Shown piece after piece: positions 1 through 5,554 of a stretch of DNA of 5,908 nt. Numbering within the stretch: position 1 is the first letter of the stretch; each line of letters begins with the position of its first letter. This stretch comes from an uncultured Clostridia bacterium (GTDB taxonomy: Bacteria; Bacillota; Clostridia; Christensenellales; Aristaeellaceae). Under the pieces are notes generated by a model. The model was not told the origin of the DNA. It ran no database searches and was given only the letters and a program-made list of their open reading frames with translations. The stretch is taken from NCBI GenBank assembly GCA_934615145.1, contig CAKTTM010000119.1, positions 1-5,908 on the forward strand, written 5' to 3'. A program made the position numbers and the translations under genes.

Positions 1-441
1 CTGGTGCAGGGGGCTGAGCAGCCGCAGCGTCTGCCGCTTGCCCGAGTGCCAGCGCATAATCAGCATGATTAGTTCAAAGGCCAGGCAGACGATCAGTATC
101 TGGCGCAGCGAGTGCAGGAAGCCGCCGGCCTGTATGGTATATATCTCGCCGCCCGGCACTGAAAACAGATACTGCACCGTCGGCAGGGTGTCGTACCACT
201 TCAGATCGGGCGCGTAGCGCAGGCTGCGCTGCAGGCCGATGACCCACTCGCTGCCCAGGTCCTGCTTCTCCATCGTGTAGGCCCAGCCCACCAGCACCGT
301 CAATATCACAAAGGCATTGACCACCAGCAGCGTCCAGAAGGTGGCCGCCACCTGGCTGCGGTTGATGCGCCGGGCGATGGAGGTCATGCGCCGGTTGTCC
401 TTGGGGCGGGCCTCCTGTTGGTTTTTCTGGCGCTTGCTCAT
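1..441 (-). CDS. Sensor histidine kinase, N-terminal part (cut by window edge)
   Basis: This is the first 147 residues of a membrane sensor kinase; the gene runs off the left edge, so the HAMP, dimerisation/His and ATPase domains are not visible. The visible part has a basic, polar cytoplasmic N-terminus (residues 1-30, starting MSKRQKNQQE), a first membrane helix at about 32-55 (ATFWTLLVVNAFVILTVLVG), a short extracytoplasmic stretch at about 56-108, and a second helix at about 112-130 (LIVCLAFELIMLIM). A basic juxtamembrane segment with LLSPLHQ follows, as is usual in class I kinases. The start overlaps the stop of the response-regulator gene (ATGA). A GGGAGG Shine-Dalgarno at 449-454, 7 nt upstream, lies inside the regulator's last codons, so translation is probably coupled. 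The kinase call rests on this two-helix architecture and on position directly after a response regulator, because no catalytic motif can be seen. It should phosphorylate the neighbouring regulator. Confidence 0.85.
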   Translation of the reverse strand, partial: MSKRQKNQQEARPKDNRRMTSIARRINRSQVAATFWTLLVVNAFVILTVLVGWAYTMEKQDLGSEWVIGLQRSLRYAPDLKWYDTLPTVQYLFSVPGGEIYTIQAGGFLHSLRQILIVCLAFELIMLIMRWHSGKRQTLRLLSPLHQ

Positions 442-1115
442 GGCGTGTCCTCCCGCAGGGTATAGCCCACGCCCCGCACTGTGTGTAGCAGCTTGACCTG
501 GTGGACCTCGTCTATCTTGCTGCGCAGGTAGCGGATATAGACATCGACGATATTGGTCTCCCCCATGTAATCATAGCCCCAGACCTTCTCCATCAAGGTC
601 TCGCGGCTGAGCACGATGGACTGATTCTCCATCAGCATCTGCAGCAGGGAGAACTCGCGCCCGGTCAACTCCACGTTTTCGCCATGGCAGCTGACCTGGT
701 GGCGCGCGATGTCCAGCTGCAGCGGCCCCACCGTCAGCACCGGCAGCGCGGCCTGCTGGCGCTTGCGCAGCGCGGTGCGGATGCGGGCCAGCAGCTCTTC
801 GATCGAGAAGGGCTTGGTGATATAGTCGTCCGCGCCCATGTCAAGGCCTGTCACCTTGTCCATGACCGCGTCCCTGGCCGTCAGCATGATCACCGGCAGG
901 TCGGAGCTGCGCCGCAGGCGCCGCAGCACCTCCAGGCCGTTGAGGCCAGGCAGCATGATGTCCAGCAGCATGAGGTCCCAGCCGTTCTTTTCGGCCAGCT
1001 CCAGGCCCGTCCTGCCGTCCTCTGCCTTGACCACCTCATAGCCCTCGTGGGTCAGCTCCAGCTCCACAAAGCGGGCGATCTTCTGCTCATCTTCAACCAG
1101 GAGTATCTTGTGCAT
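438..1115 (-). CDS. OmpR/PhoB-family response regulator (ArlR-like)
   Basis: A 225-aa DNA-binding response regulator. The receiver domain (about residues 2-118) has all key residues: acidic pair E8/D9, phosphoacceptor D52 (in LMLLDIMLPG), T79 and K101 (in TKPF). The alpha4-beta5-alpha5 face (GLDMGADDYITKPF, then ELLARIRTALR) is typical of OmpR/PhoB dimerisation. The winged-helix domain (about 128-222) shows ELTGREFSLLQML, a recognition helix near 187-201 (TNIVDVYIRYLRSKI) and the wing HTVRGVGYTL. From memory it resembles staphylococcal ArlR, especially the start (VEDEQKIARFVELELTHEGY), but orthology cannot be claimed. I chose the ATG at 1115 because the receiver fold begins there and GGAG lies 6 nt upstream (1122-1125). 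The frame stays open to 1304, but that extension overlaps the upstream gene and has no receiver character. The stop overlaps the kinase start by ATGA. It probably regulates its own operon and envelope genes. Confidence 0.96.
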   Translation of the reverse strand: MHKILLVEDEQKIARFVELELTHEGYEVVKAEDGRTGLELAEKNGWDLMLLDIMLPGLNGLEVLRRLRRSSDLPVIMLTARDAVMDKVTGLDMGADDYITKPFSIEELLARIRTALRKRQQAALPVLTVGPLQLDIARHQVSCHGENVELTGREFSLLQMLMENQSIVLSRETLMEKVWGYDYMGETNIVDVYIRYLRSKIDEVHQVKLLHTVRGVGYTLREDTP

Positions 1116-1135
1116 CTGTCTCTCCAAAGGGCCAG

Positions 1136-1158
1136 GCGCGAAAGCGAGGCTTTCGCGC
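1136..1158 (-). other. Perfect stem-loop between the second DUF4342 gene and the regulator gene
   Basis: A perfect 10-bp inverted repeat (arms 1136-1145 and 1149-1158, sequence GCGCGAAAGC/GCTTTCGCGC) surrounds a 3-nt loop. It lies in the 61-bp gap between the stop at 1177 and the regulator ATG at 1115. No T-run follows on either strand, so it is not a standard intrinsic terminator. In the minus-strand transcript the hairpin ends about 10 nt before the regulator's Shine-Dalgarno. It could be an RNA processing or stability element, a partial attenuator or a protein-binding site; the sequence alone does not decide. Confidence 0.6.
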
Positions 1159-1176
1159 TGTGGCATATAGTTCGTG

Positions 1177-1692
1177 TCAGTTGTCGCTGTGGTCGCCCTG
1201 ATGGACGCCGGTGCGGATGTTCTCGGCCACCCCTGCCGCCTTGTCCATGGCCTTGTTGACCACCCCCACCGCGTCAGAGCCCTGGAAGCGGTAGGTATAG
1301 CCAAAGAAGAGGCCCAGCACCATCAGGGGGATGGTGACCCAGAACAGAAAGATCAGCAGCAGCGCCAGGGCGGTCAGCGGCAGGGTCAGCACCGTCTTGC
1401 CGCGCCGGCGCGCCTCCAGGCTGATCTTGTTCATGCGGTTGATGATGCTGGCCAGGGCATCGATGATGCGCTTGAAGACGCCTTCGTCAGCTGGTTGGGG
1501 CGCCGCCTGGGGGCGGGGCTCCTGCTTGGTAGTAAAGCTGGCGGCTTCCTCCTGGTCTATCTTGCCCTGCTTTTCCAGGTAGACCAGGGCGTCGAGCAGA
1601 TCCCACTCGTTTTGCTCCAGCGCTGCCTTGGCATCCTCATAGGAGACCTTGGCCTTCTCGCGCAGCTTTTCGACCAGTTCAAAATGATCCAT
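1177..1692 (-). CDS. UBA-like/DUF4342 membrane protein B
   Basis: A 171-aa protein of unknown function and paralog of the gene just upstream. Residues 4-45 (LVEKLREKAKVSYEDAKAAL, then WDLLDALVYLEKQGKI) form a three-helix UBA/TS-N-like domain like the one at the N-terminus of elongation factor Ts. A Pro/Gln/Ala-rich linker (about 55-70) follows. An amphipathic helix at 72-95 leads into the DUF4342-like core: a basic patch (RRRGKT), the 'hydrophobic-LP' entry VLTLPL, and a long hydrophobic segment at 104-130 broken by a Pro (WVTIPL), ending GYTYRF. The C-terminal tail (139-171) is a soluble, probably helical stretch not shared with the paralog. The start at 1692 has AAGGAG at 1701-1706, 8 nt upstream, and matches the paralog's N-terminus. 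An in-frame ATG at 1731 also has a good GGAGG (1738-1742) and overlaps the upstream stop by ATGA; it would add 13 residues. The DUF4342 label is from memory of the family pattern. Confidence 0.88.
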   Translation of the reverse strand: MDHFELVEKLREKAKVSYEDAKAALEQNEWDLLDALVYLEKQGKIDQEEAASFTTKQEPRPQAAPQPADEGVFKRIIDALASIINRMNKISLEARRRGKTVLTLPLTALALLLIFLFWVTIPLMVLGLFFGYTYRFQGSDAVGVVNKAMDKAAGVAENIRTGVHQGDHSDN

Positions 1693-1727
1693 CTTGCTTA
1701 CTCCTTCCAGCACTTCCAGGCGGCCGC

Positions 1728-2186
1728 TCATGCGGCGCCTCCATCGCGGTTCTGTGCGCGCTCTGCCTCAGGCTGCTGCTTTGACTGGCCGATGAAGCGA
1801 TAGCTGATGCCAAACAGCAGGCTAAAGAGCATCACCATCAGCAGGCTGCGGCGGAAGATGAAGAACAGTAGAATGAACACCAGCAGCGGCAGCTCAAACA
1901 CCGTCTTGCTGTCCAGGCGGACCCGCAGGCTCAGCGCCGTCAGGCGCCGGTAGACCCGGTTGATGCCCTCGCCCAGATTCTCCCAGAAGCCCTTGCCTTG
2001 CGGCACCGGCTGCTCACGATGCTCAGTATAGCCATCCGGCTGCGCTTTGTCGACCTTGCCTTCCTTCTCCAGATACACCAGGGCATCCAACAGTTCCCAG
2101 TCGCTGTTCTCCAGGGCCAGTTTGGCCTCCTCATAGCTGACCTGCGCCTTCAGGCGCAGCTTCTCGACCATCTCCATGCGCTCCAT
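1728..2186 (-). CDS. UBA-like/DUF4342 membrane protein A
   Basis: A 152-aa protein of unknown function and the first gene of the operon with its paralog and the two-component system. Residues 5-45 (EMVEKLRLKAQVSYEEAKLA, then WELLDALVYLEKEGKV) are a UBA/TS-N-like helical domain, nearly superimposable on that of the next gene. A polar linker (46-66) follows, then an amphipathic helix (about 67-90), the basic LRVRLDSKTV segment and the LP-containing membrane entry FELPLL. Two short hydrophobic stretches (about 101-110 and 114-128) are separated by FRRS, suggesting a membrane hairpin or re-entrant segment with cytoplasmic ends. The tail (134-152) is short and hydrophilic. The start at 2186 has AAGGAG at 2195-2200, 8 nt upstream, and places the UBA-like domain at the N-terminus. 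The frame is open to 2300, but that extension covers the promoter region and looks non-coding. The stop overlaps an alternative start of the next gene by ATGA. Confidence 0.9.
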   Translation of the reverse strand: MERMEMVEKLRLKAQVSYEEAKLALENSDWELLDALVYLEKEGKVDKAQPDGYTEHREQPVPQGKGFWENLGEGINRVYRRLTALSLRVRLDSKTVFELPLLVFILLFFIFRRSLLMVMLFSLLFGISYRFIGQSKQQPEAERAQNRDGGAA

Positions 2187-2221
2187 GTTTCGCTCTCCTT
2201 CCACTTGCTTGGTATGGTCTG

Positions 2222-2249
2222 AGTATAAGCGGCGCAGATTAAGTGGGAA
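2222..2249 (-). promoter_or_regulatory. Candidate sigma-70-type promoter for the DUF4342/two-component operon
   Basis: On the minus strand a -10 hexamer TATACT (2222-2227, five of six consensus bases) lies 16 bp downstream of a weaker -35, TTCCCA (2244-2249, four of six). Transcription would begin near 2215, giving a leader of about 29 nt that contains the Shine-Dalgarno at 2195-2200. It sits between a terminator-like hairpin and the first gene of the operon, where a promoter is expected. The call rests on hexamer inspection only. Confidence 0.5.
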
Positions 2250-2259
2250 GAGGATTGAA

Positions 2260-2281
2260 ATTAGAGCAGGATTAGAAAATG
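2260..2281. promoter_or_regulatory. Two 11-bp direct repeats upstream of the operon promoter (possible response-regulator operator)
   Basis: ATTAGAGCAGG (2260-2270) and ATTAGAAAATG (2271-2281) are adjacent and match at 8 of 11 positions; on the transcribed strand the core is TCTAAT. OmpR/PhoB-family dimers typically bind head-to-tail half-sites spaced about 11 bp, just upstream of or overlapping the -35. These repeats begin 11 bp upstream of the proposed -35. A further related element, AGGATTGAAA (2251-2260), resembles AGGATTAGAAA (2268-2278). Autoregulation by the regulator encoded in this operon is an inference, and A/T-rich stretches can give chance repeats. Confidence 0.35.
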
Positions 2282-2305
2282 GCATCTCTTCTGTCGCCAT
2301 ATGAA

Positions 2306-2334
2306 GCTCCCCCGCGGCCAGGCCACGGGGGAGC
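2306..2334 (-). terminator. Terminator-like hairpin after the modular surface-protein gene
   Basis: A 9-bp GC-rich inverted repeat (GCTCCCCCG at 2306-2314, CGGGGGAGC at 2326-2334) with an 11-nt loop starts about 20 nt after the TAA stop at 2355-2357. The following bases in the minus-strand transcript are only moderately U-rich (UUCAU), so termination may be partial. It separates the surface-protein gene from the promoter of the next operon. No comparable T-run exists on the plus strand. Confidence 0.6.
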
Positions 2335-2354
2335 AGGGGTATCGGGGAAGGGGA

Positions 2355-4460
2355 TTAGAGGCCCAGGTTCTTGCGGCCGATGAAGCCGCGGGCCGGCAGG
2401 CCGGAGCCCTGGAAGTTATCCACCTCCACGTAGGCCCACTGTTCGTTCAGGAAGCCCAGCACCGTGAAGGGGTTGCCGCCGCCTTCAAAGCGGACGGACA
2501 GCTCACGATCCTTGGCGACGATCGGGTCATCGACGAAGATGGAGGTGGCCTGATTGCTCTTGCTCACGCGGGAGAGATGCAGCGTAGGCACCTGCACATC
2601 ACCTGGGATGGCTGCCATCTCTACAAAGCCTACGCGGTAGCCGCCGTTTGACAGGCCGTAGCCGATCAGGGCCCAGCCATTCTCCTGGCCCCAGACGCGG
2701 ATGGTGCCGCCACCCAGGGTGGCATTGCCCACGCGGTAGTAGTTGGTGCCGGGGCCGGTGTAGACGGGCCAGTTGCCATCTACAGGCTTGGTCTGCTGGT
2801 AATTGGGCAGCATGGGGACATTGGCGGCCGGTGGCTGTGTCGCAGGGGCCGGTGTGACCGGCACTGGGGTGGGTGTCGCCGGTTCGGGGGTCGGGGTGGC
2901 AGGCACCGGTGTGGCCGTCGCCGGCACAGGCGTGGCGGGCTCAGGCGTGACAGGTGCCTCGGTTACCGGCGCCGGTGTCTCGGTGGCAGGCGCTGTGGTC
3001 ACGGGCGCCTCGGTCACAGGCGCTGGCGAATCGGTGGCAGGCGCAGGTGTCGCTGGTGCCGGGGTCGCGGTCGCGGGCGCCGGTGTGGCGGTGGCGGGCG
3101 CCGGTGTGGCGGTGGCGGGGGTCGGGGTGGCGGTCGCCGGGGCCGGTGTGGCCGGCGCCTGGTAGAGGAAGCTGATCTCCGGGGGATTGACGCGGCCCGC
3201 GCCATCCACCGTCACCTGCACGCTGCGGTTGCTCAACAGCACATAGCCAGCAGGCATGAAGGCGTCGTTGGCGGTGACGGTATGCGTACCCTCGGTCAGG
3301 ATTGTATCGGCGTTGAGCAGCACGGTGCCGCTCTGATCCTTGTAGGCGATCCTGATGGTGCCACTGGCGGGCTTTTTGTAGGTGAAGACCACCTTGGCAG
3401 GCGTGGCGCTGCCATTGCCGTCCACGGTCACCGTCACCTGGCGGGCGCTTTGCAGCGTGTAGCCGGGCACCAGGCCGTCATTGGCATAGACGATGTTGGC
3501 GCCGGTCTGGGCGGACACGCGGTCGGAGAAGATGACGGCATTGTTCTGATCCACATACTCAACGGGTACCGACACCGTGACCGCAGTCGTGGTATAGGTG
3601 AAGGTGATGGCGCTGGGCGTTGCCACGCCCTGGGCATTCACGCTGACATACTGAGTTCTCGCGCTTTGCAGGGTGTAGCCGCTGGGCACGATGCTGTCAT
3701 TGGCGGTGACAGGGTAATTGCCCTGGCCAAAGGACTTGACCTCGTTGGCGATCAGGGCGCCGGTGGCGTTGCGGTAGTAGACGGGCACCGTGGCGCTGAT
3801 GGGCGCGGTGGGCACCTGATAGGTGTAGACCACCGAACTTGGGCTCATCCGGCCATTGGCGTCCACGGTCACCACCACGGTCTGCTGGCTGCGCAGCACA
3901 TAGCCGCTGGGCACCTTGGCCGCGTTTGGCTGCACCGAGTTGTTGCCCTGCGCCAGCACGCGCGTCTCGCTGGCAAACTGGCGGCCATTGGTATCATAGT
4001 AGTAGATGGGCAGGCTGGCAGAGGCCGGGGGCTTGGGCGTTGCCACATCGACCGGTGCATAGATGACGCTGGCATCGTTGTACAGCTTGGTAAGCGTCTT
4101 TTGCCCTGCGATACCGTCGACGCTGAGATTATTGTAGTACTGGAAGCGCTCGACCGCCCGCTTGGTTTGATTGCCAAACACGCCGTCGGCGGCACCCGCC
4201 AGATAGCCCAGCTCCTTGAGCCGCAGCTGCATGGTGCGCACATTGTCGCCGCGGTCACCCACATAGAGCGTCGTCAGCTTGGTGGGGGTGGCCGTTGGCG
4301 CGATGGTGGGCACAGCCGTGGGCACCAGGGTGGGCGCCGTGGTCACCACAGGGGTGGCGGTGATCAATTGGGTGGGCATGGGTGTCAGCGCAGGCACCTG
4401 TGCCGGCGAGCCTGACAGCAGCATGGCCATATACACCAGCAGCATTCTGAGCAAATCCAT
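2355..4460 (-). CDS. Secreted modular surface protein: peptidoglycan-binding domain, four MucBP-like repeats, Pro/Thr linker, two SH3-like domains
   Basis: A 701-aa protein with no visible catalytic domain and no cysteine. Residues 1-20 look like a signal peptide (hydrophobic MLLVYMAMLLSG, possible cleavage after SPA20), though the positive end has only R5. A Thr/Pro linker (21-62) precedes a peptidoglycan_binding_1-type domain (65-128: GDRGDNVRTMQLRLKELGYL, DGVFGNQTKRAVERFQ, VDGIAGQKTLTKL). Four tandem repeats of about 70 aa follow (148-216, 222-290, 295-362, 366-434), each with an opening aromatic/beta strand, a GYxLxS core, a V-rich VTVD strand and a closing FTY; they resemble MucBP/MBG-type beta domains. 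Residues 435-545 are a Pro/Ala/Thr linker. Then come an SH3-like domain (about 557-617: VYTGPGTNYYRVG, GWALIGYG, YRVGFV) and a second (about 621-701, ending WAYVEV, GFIGRKNL). There is no LPXTG sorting signal, so wall attachment is probably non-covalent. AAAGGAG lies 8 nt before the ATG. Likely role: envelope scaffold or adhesin. Confidence 0.9.
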   Translation of the reverse strand: MDLLRMLLVYMAMLLSGSPAQVPALTPMPTQLITATPVVTTAPTLVPTAVPTIAPTATPTKLTTLYVGDRGDNVRTMQLRLKELGYLAGAADGVFGNQTKRAVERFQYYNNLSVDGIAGQKTLTKLYNDASVIYAPVDVATPKPPASASLPIYYYDTNGRQFASETRVLAQGNNSVQPNAAKVPSGYVLRSQQTVVVTVDANGRMSPSSVVYTYQVPTAPISATVPVYYRNATGALIANEVKSFGQGNYPVTANDSIVPSGYTLQSARTQYVSVNAQGVATPSAITFTYTTTAVTVSVPVEYVDQNNAVIFSDRVSAQTGANIVYANDGLVPGYTLQSARQVTVTVDGNGSATPAKVVFTYKKPASGTIRIAYKDQSGTVLLNADTILTEGTHTVTANDAFMPAGYVLLSNRSVQVTVDGAGRVNPPEISFLYQAPATPAPATATPTPATATPAPATATPAPATATPAPATPAPATDSPAPVTEAPVTTAPATETPAPVTEAPVTPEPATPVPATATPVPATPTPEPATPTPVPVTPAPATQPPAANVPMLPNYQQTKPVDGNWPVYTGPGTNYYRVGNATLGGGTIRVWGQENGWALIGYGLSNGGYRVGFVEMAAIPGDVQVPTLHLSRVSKSNQATSIFVDDPIVAKDRELSVRFEGGGNPFTVLGFLNEQWAYVEVDNFQGSGLPARGFIGRKNLGL
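3057..3140 (-). repeat. 21-bp tandem repeats coding PATATPA/PATATPT heptads
   Basis: Within the Pro/Ala/Thr linker of the surface protein, residues 441-468 are four consecutive heptads, PATATPT then three PATATPA, giving a 21-bp period in the DNA. Degenerate PAT/PVT-type units continue on both sides up to residue 545 (to about 2826). Repeats like this can gain or lose whole units by slippage without breaking the frame, so the linker length may vary between strains. Confidence 0.8.
3159..4019 (-). repeat. Four diverged MucBP-like coding repeats of about 70 codons
   Basis: Residues 148-434 of the surface protein consist of four homologous units. Aligned cores are SGYVLRSQQTVVVTVDANG, SGYTLQSARTQYVSVNAQG, PGYTLQSARQVTVTVDGNG and AGYVLLSNRSVQVTVDGAG. 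The third unit lacks one residue before the GYTL core. The DNA is clearly related between units two and three (GYTLQSAR) but diverged elsewhere, indicating old duplication with selection for the fold rather than recent expansion. Confidence 0.8.
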
Positions 4461-4543
4461 TCAATCAACTCCTTTTGAGGACACTGTGTTCAAGCATACA
4501 ACGAGGGGGGCGCCCTCTTTCATGCATCCCCCCGAAATATACC
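4461..4543 (-). promoter_or_regulatory. Intergenic leader of the surface-protein gene: possible hairpin and weak promoter
   Basis: The 83-bp gap between the ATP-grasp stop and the surface-protein start holds a G6/C6 inverted repeat (4505-4510 with 4528-4533) and an overlapping smaller stem GAGGG/CCCTC (4503-4507 with 4513-4517). No clear T-run follows on the minus strand, so termination is uncertain. A possible -10, TATATT (4536-4541), lies 19 bp from TTGAAA (4561-4566), which is longer than the ideal spacer. The ribosome-binding sequence is AAAGGAG at 4469-4475. Whether this gene has its own promoter or is read from ychF cannot be settled here. Confidence 0.35.
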
Positions 4544-5551
4544 CTATAAATCGATGTACTTTTCAAATTCAGGCAGTATGCCGATGCCCTCCGGGTAATG
4601 CGCGGCAAACTGCGGCACCGCGTGGCTGGGAAAGCTGTTGCCCTCAATGAGCCTGGGCCCCTTGGGCGTCAGCGCCACATCCCAGGCCACATAGCGCAGC
4701 TGCGGCACCAGGCGCATGGCCTCCAGGCACATGGCCTTGGCCTCGTCAAACCAGGGCAGGTGAAAGCCAATGATGGGCGTATCGGTGATCGGGTGGCGCT
4801 CAAAGACATGGCCCTGCTTGTCGGCGGCGACGGTTTTAAGCTGGCCGCTGTCCAGGTCCACCCGGGCGGCCATGCCGCCGGTGTCCACATTGTCCATCAC
4901 CTTGCCATTGCCGATGCGCAGGAAAGCGTAGACGATGCCCTGCGCCTTGTCGCCCAGCAGCGTGGCGATGCGCACCGTGTTGACAGAGCCAGGGTTGAGC
5001 CTGGCCATTTCGGGGTGCTGCACCACATTCTCTTCAAGGACACTCAGCCCCGCGGCCTTCACCAGCGCGTGGAAGCGGTCCATGTCCTGCCAGTCGGCCT
5101 TTAAATACTTGGCGATGCCCACGCCGCTGGAGCCCTCGATGGGCTTGAGGAAGACAGCGTCCTTGTTTGCCAGGAAGGCCGACAGCGCTTCAAGGCTTAA
5201 GTTACCGTCGCTTTTGATCCAGTCGCGGTCGACATACTTGGCAAAGCGTGTGTTGAACTCCGCCTTGTCGTCAAAGGCATGCCACCAGGCCTTGTCATTC
5301 ATGCGCCGCACGATGTCGTTGTTGATGCCCCTGGTGATGACGGTGGCCTTCTGCGCGTCGCTCAGGCGATACATCTGGGCGATCATATAGTCCATGTAGC
5401 CGGCGCTGAACTTGGTGGCGCAGCGCAGCATATCGCAAAGCAGCCACAGCCGGCTCTTGCCCGAGCGTTCTTTTAGGACGGCGGTGGTGGCCCACATCTT
5501 TTTGTAGTCCATCCGCCTCAGGCGGCTTAGCAGATAGCTCAGTCGGCTCAT
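4544..5551 (-). CDS. ATP-grasp protein of the sugar-transfer-associated type (ATPgrasp_ST-like)
   Basis: A 335-aa putative ATP-dependent ligase. The N-terminal part (1-80; RMDYKKMW, KSRLWLLCDML, AGYMDYMIAQM, ITRGINND) matches, from memory, the conserved leader of ATP-grasp proteins found in polysaccharide and surface-sugar gene clusters. The ATP-grasp core follows: FLKPIEGSSGVGIAKY (134-149) with ATP-binding K136 and a glycine loop, LEEN (172-175), the NTVRI segment around R194, DNVDTGGMAARVD (220-232) and the metal-binding end WDVALTPKGPRLIEGNSFP (290-308) with D291, E303 and N305. All expected nucleotide/metal residues appear intact, so it should be active, but the acceptor and amino or carboxyl substrates are unknown. 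The gene starts 3 bp after the ychF stop with no convincing Shine-Dalgarno, which suggests translational coupling. Homolog-like sequence from residue 1 supports the 5551 start; a later Met (5512) would lose it. Confidence 0.87.
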   Translation of the reverse strand: MSRLSYLLSRLRRMDYKKMWATTAVLKERSGKSRLWLLCDMLRCATKFSAGYMDYMIAQMYRLSDAQKATVITRGINNDIVRRMNDKAWWHAFDDKAEFNTRFAKYVDRDWIKSDGNLSLEALSAFLANKDAVFLKPIEGSSGVGIAKYLKADWQDMDRFHALVKAAGLSVLEENVVQHPEMARLNPGSVNTVRIATLLGDKAQGIVYAFLRIGNGKVMDNVDTGGMAARVDLDSGQLKTVAADKQGHVFERHPITDTPIIGFHLPWFDEAKAMCLEAMRLVPQLRYVAWDVALTPKGPRLIEGNSFPSHAVPQFAAHYPEGIGILPEFEKYIDL

Positions 5552-5554
5552 GGC

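Noticed and set aside
501..1259. Plus-strand open frame of 252 codons
   Set aside because: It is antisense to the well-supported response regulator and has a Gln/His/Leu-rich composition without family features.
1116..1304. 63-residue N-terminal extension of the response regulator
   Set aside because: It overlaps the upstream gene in another frame, is Trp/Arg/Thr-rich noise, and a proper start with GGAG exists at 1115.
1174..1803. Plus-strand open frame of 209 codons
   Set aside because: It is antisense to both DUF4342 genes, has low-complexity Gln-rich sequence, and has no start signal.
2187..2300. 38-residue N-terminal extension of DUF4342 protein A
   Set aside because: It covers the promoter region; the ATG at 2186 has an ideal Shine-Dalgarno and matches the paralog's start.
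3057..3140. Possible CRISPR-like direct repeats
   Set aside because: The repeats are contiguous, in frame and without spacers; they encode PATATPA heptads.
2803..3165. Plus-strand frame coding GVAVAGAG-type repeats, resembling an elastin- or PE_PGRS-like protein
   Set aside because: It is simply the reverse strand of the Pro/Ala/Thr linker repeats.
3282..4415. Plus-strand open frame of 377 codons
   Set aside because: It lies fully antisense to the repeat-rich surface-protein gene, is His/Gly/Ala-rich with no recognisable domain, and has no ribosome-binding site; it is a shadow of GC-rich codon use.
5513..5525. Palindrome CCGCCTCAGGCGG near the ATP-grasp start
   Set aside because: It is inside the coding sequence, has a 3-nt loop and short arms, and there is no evidence of function.
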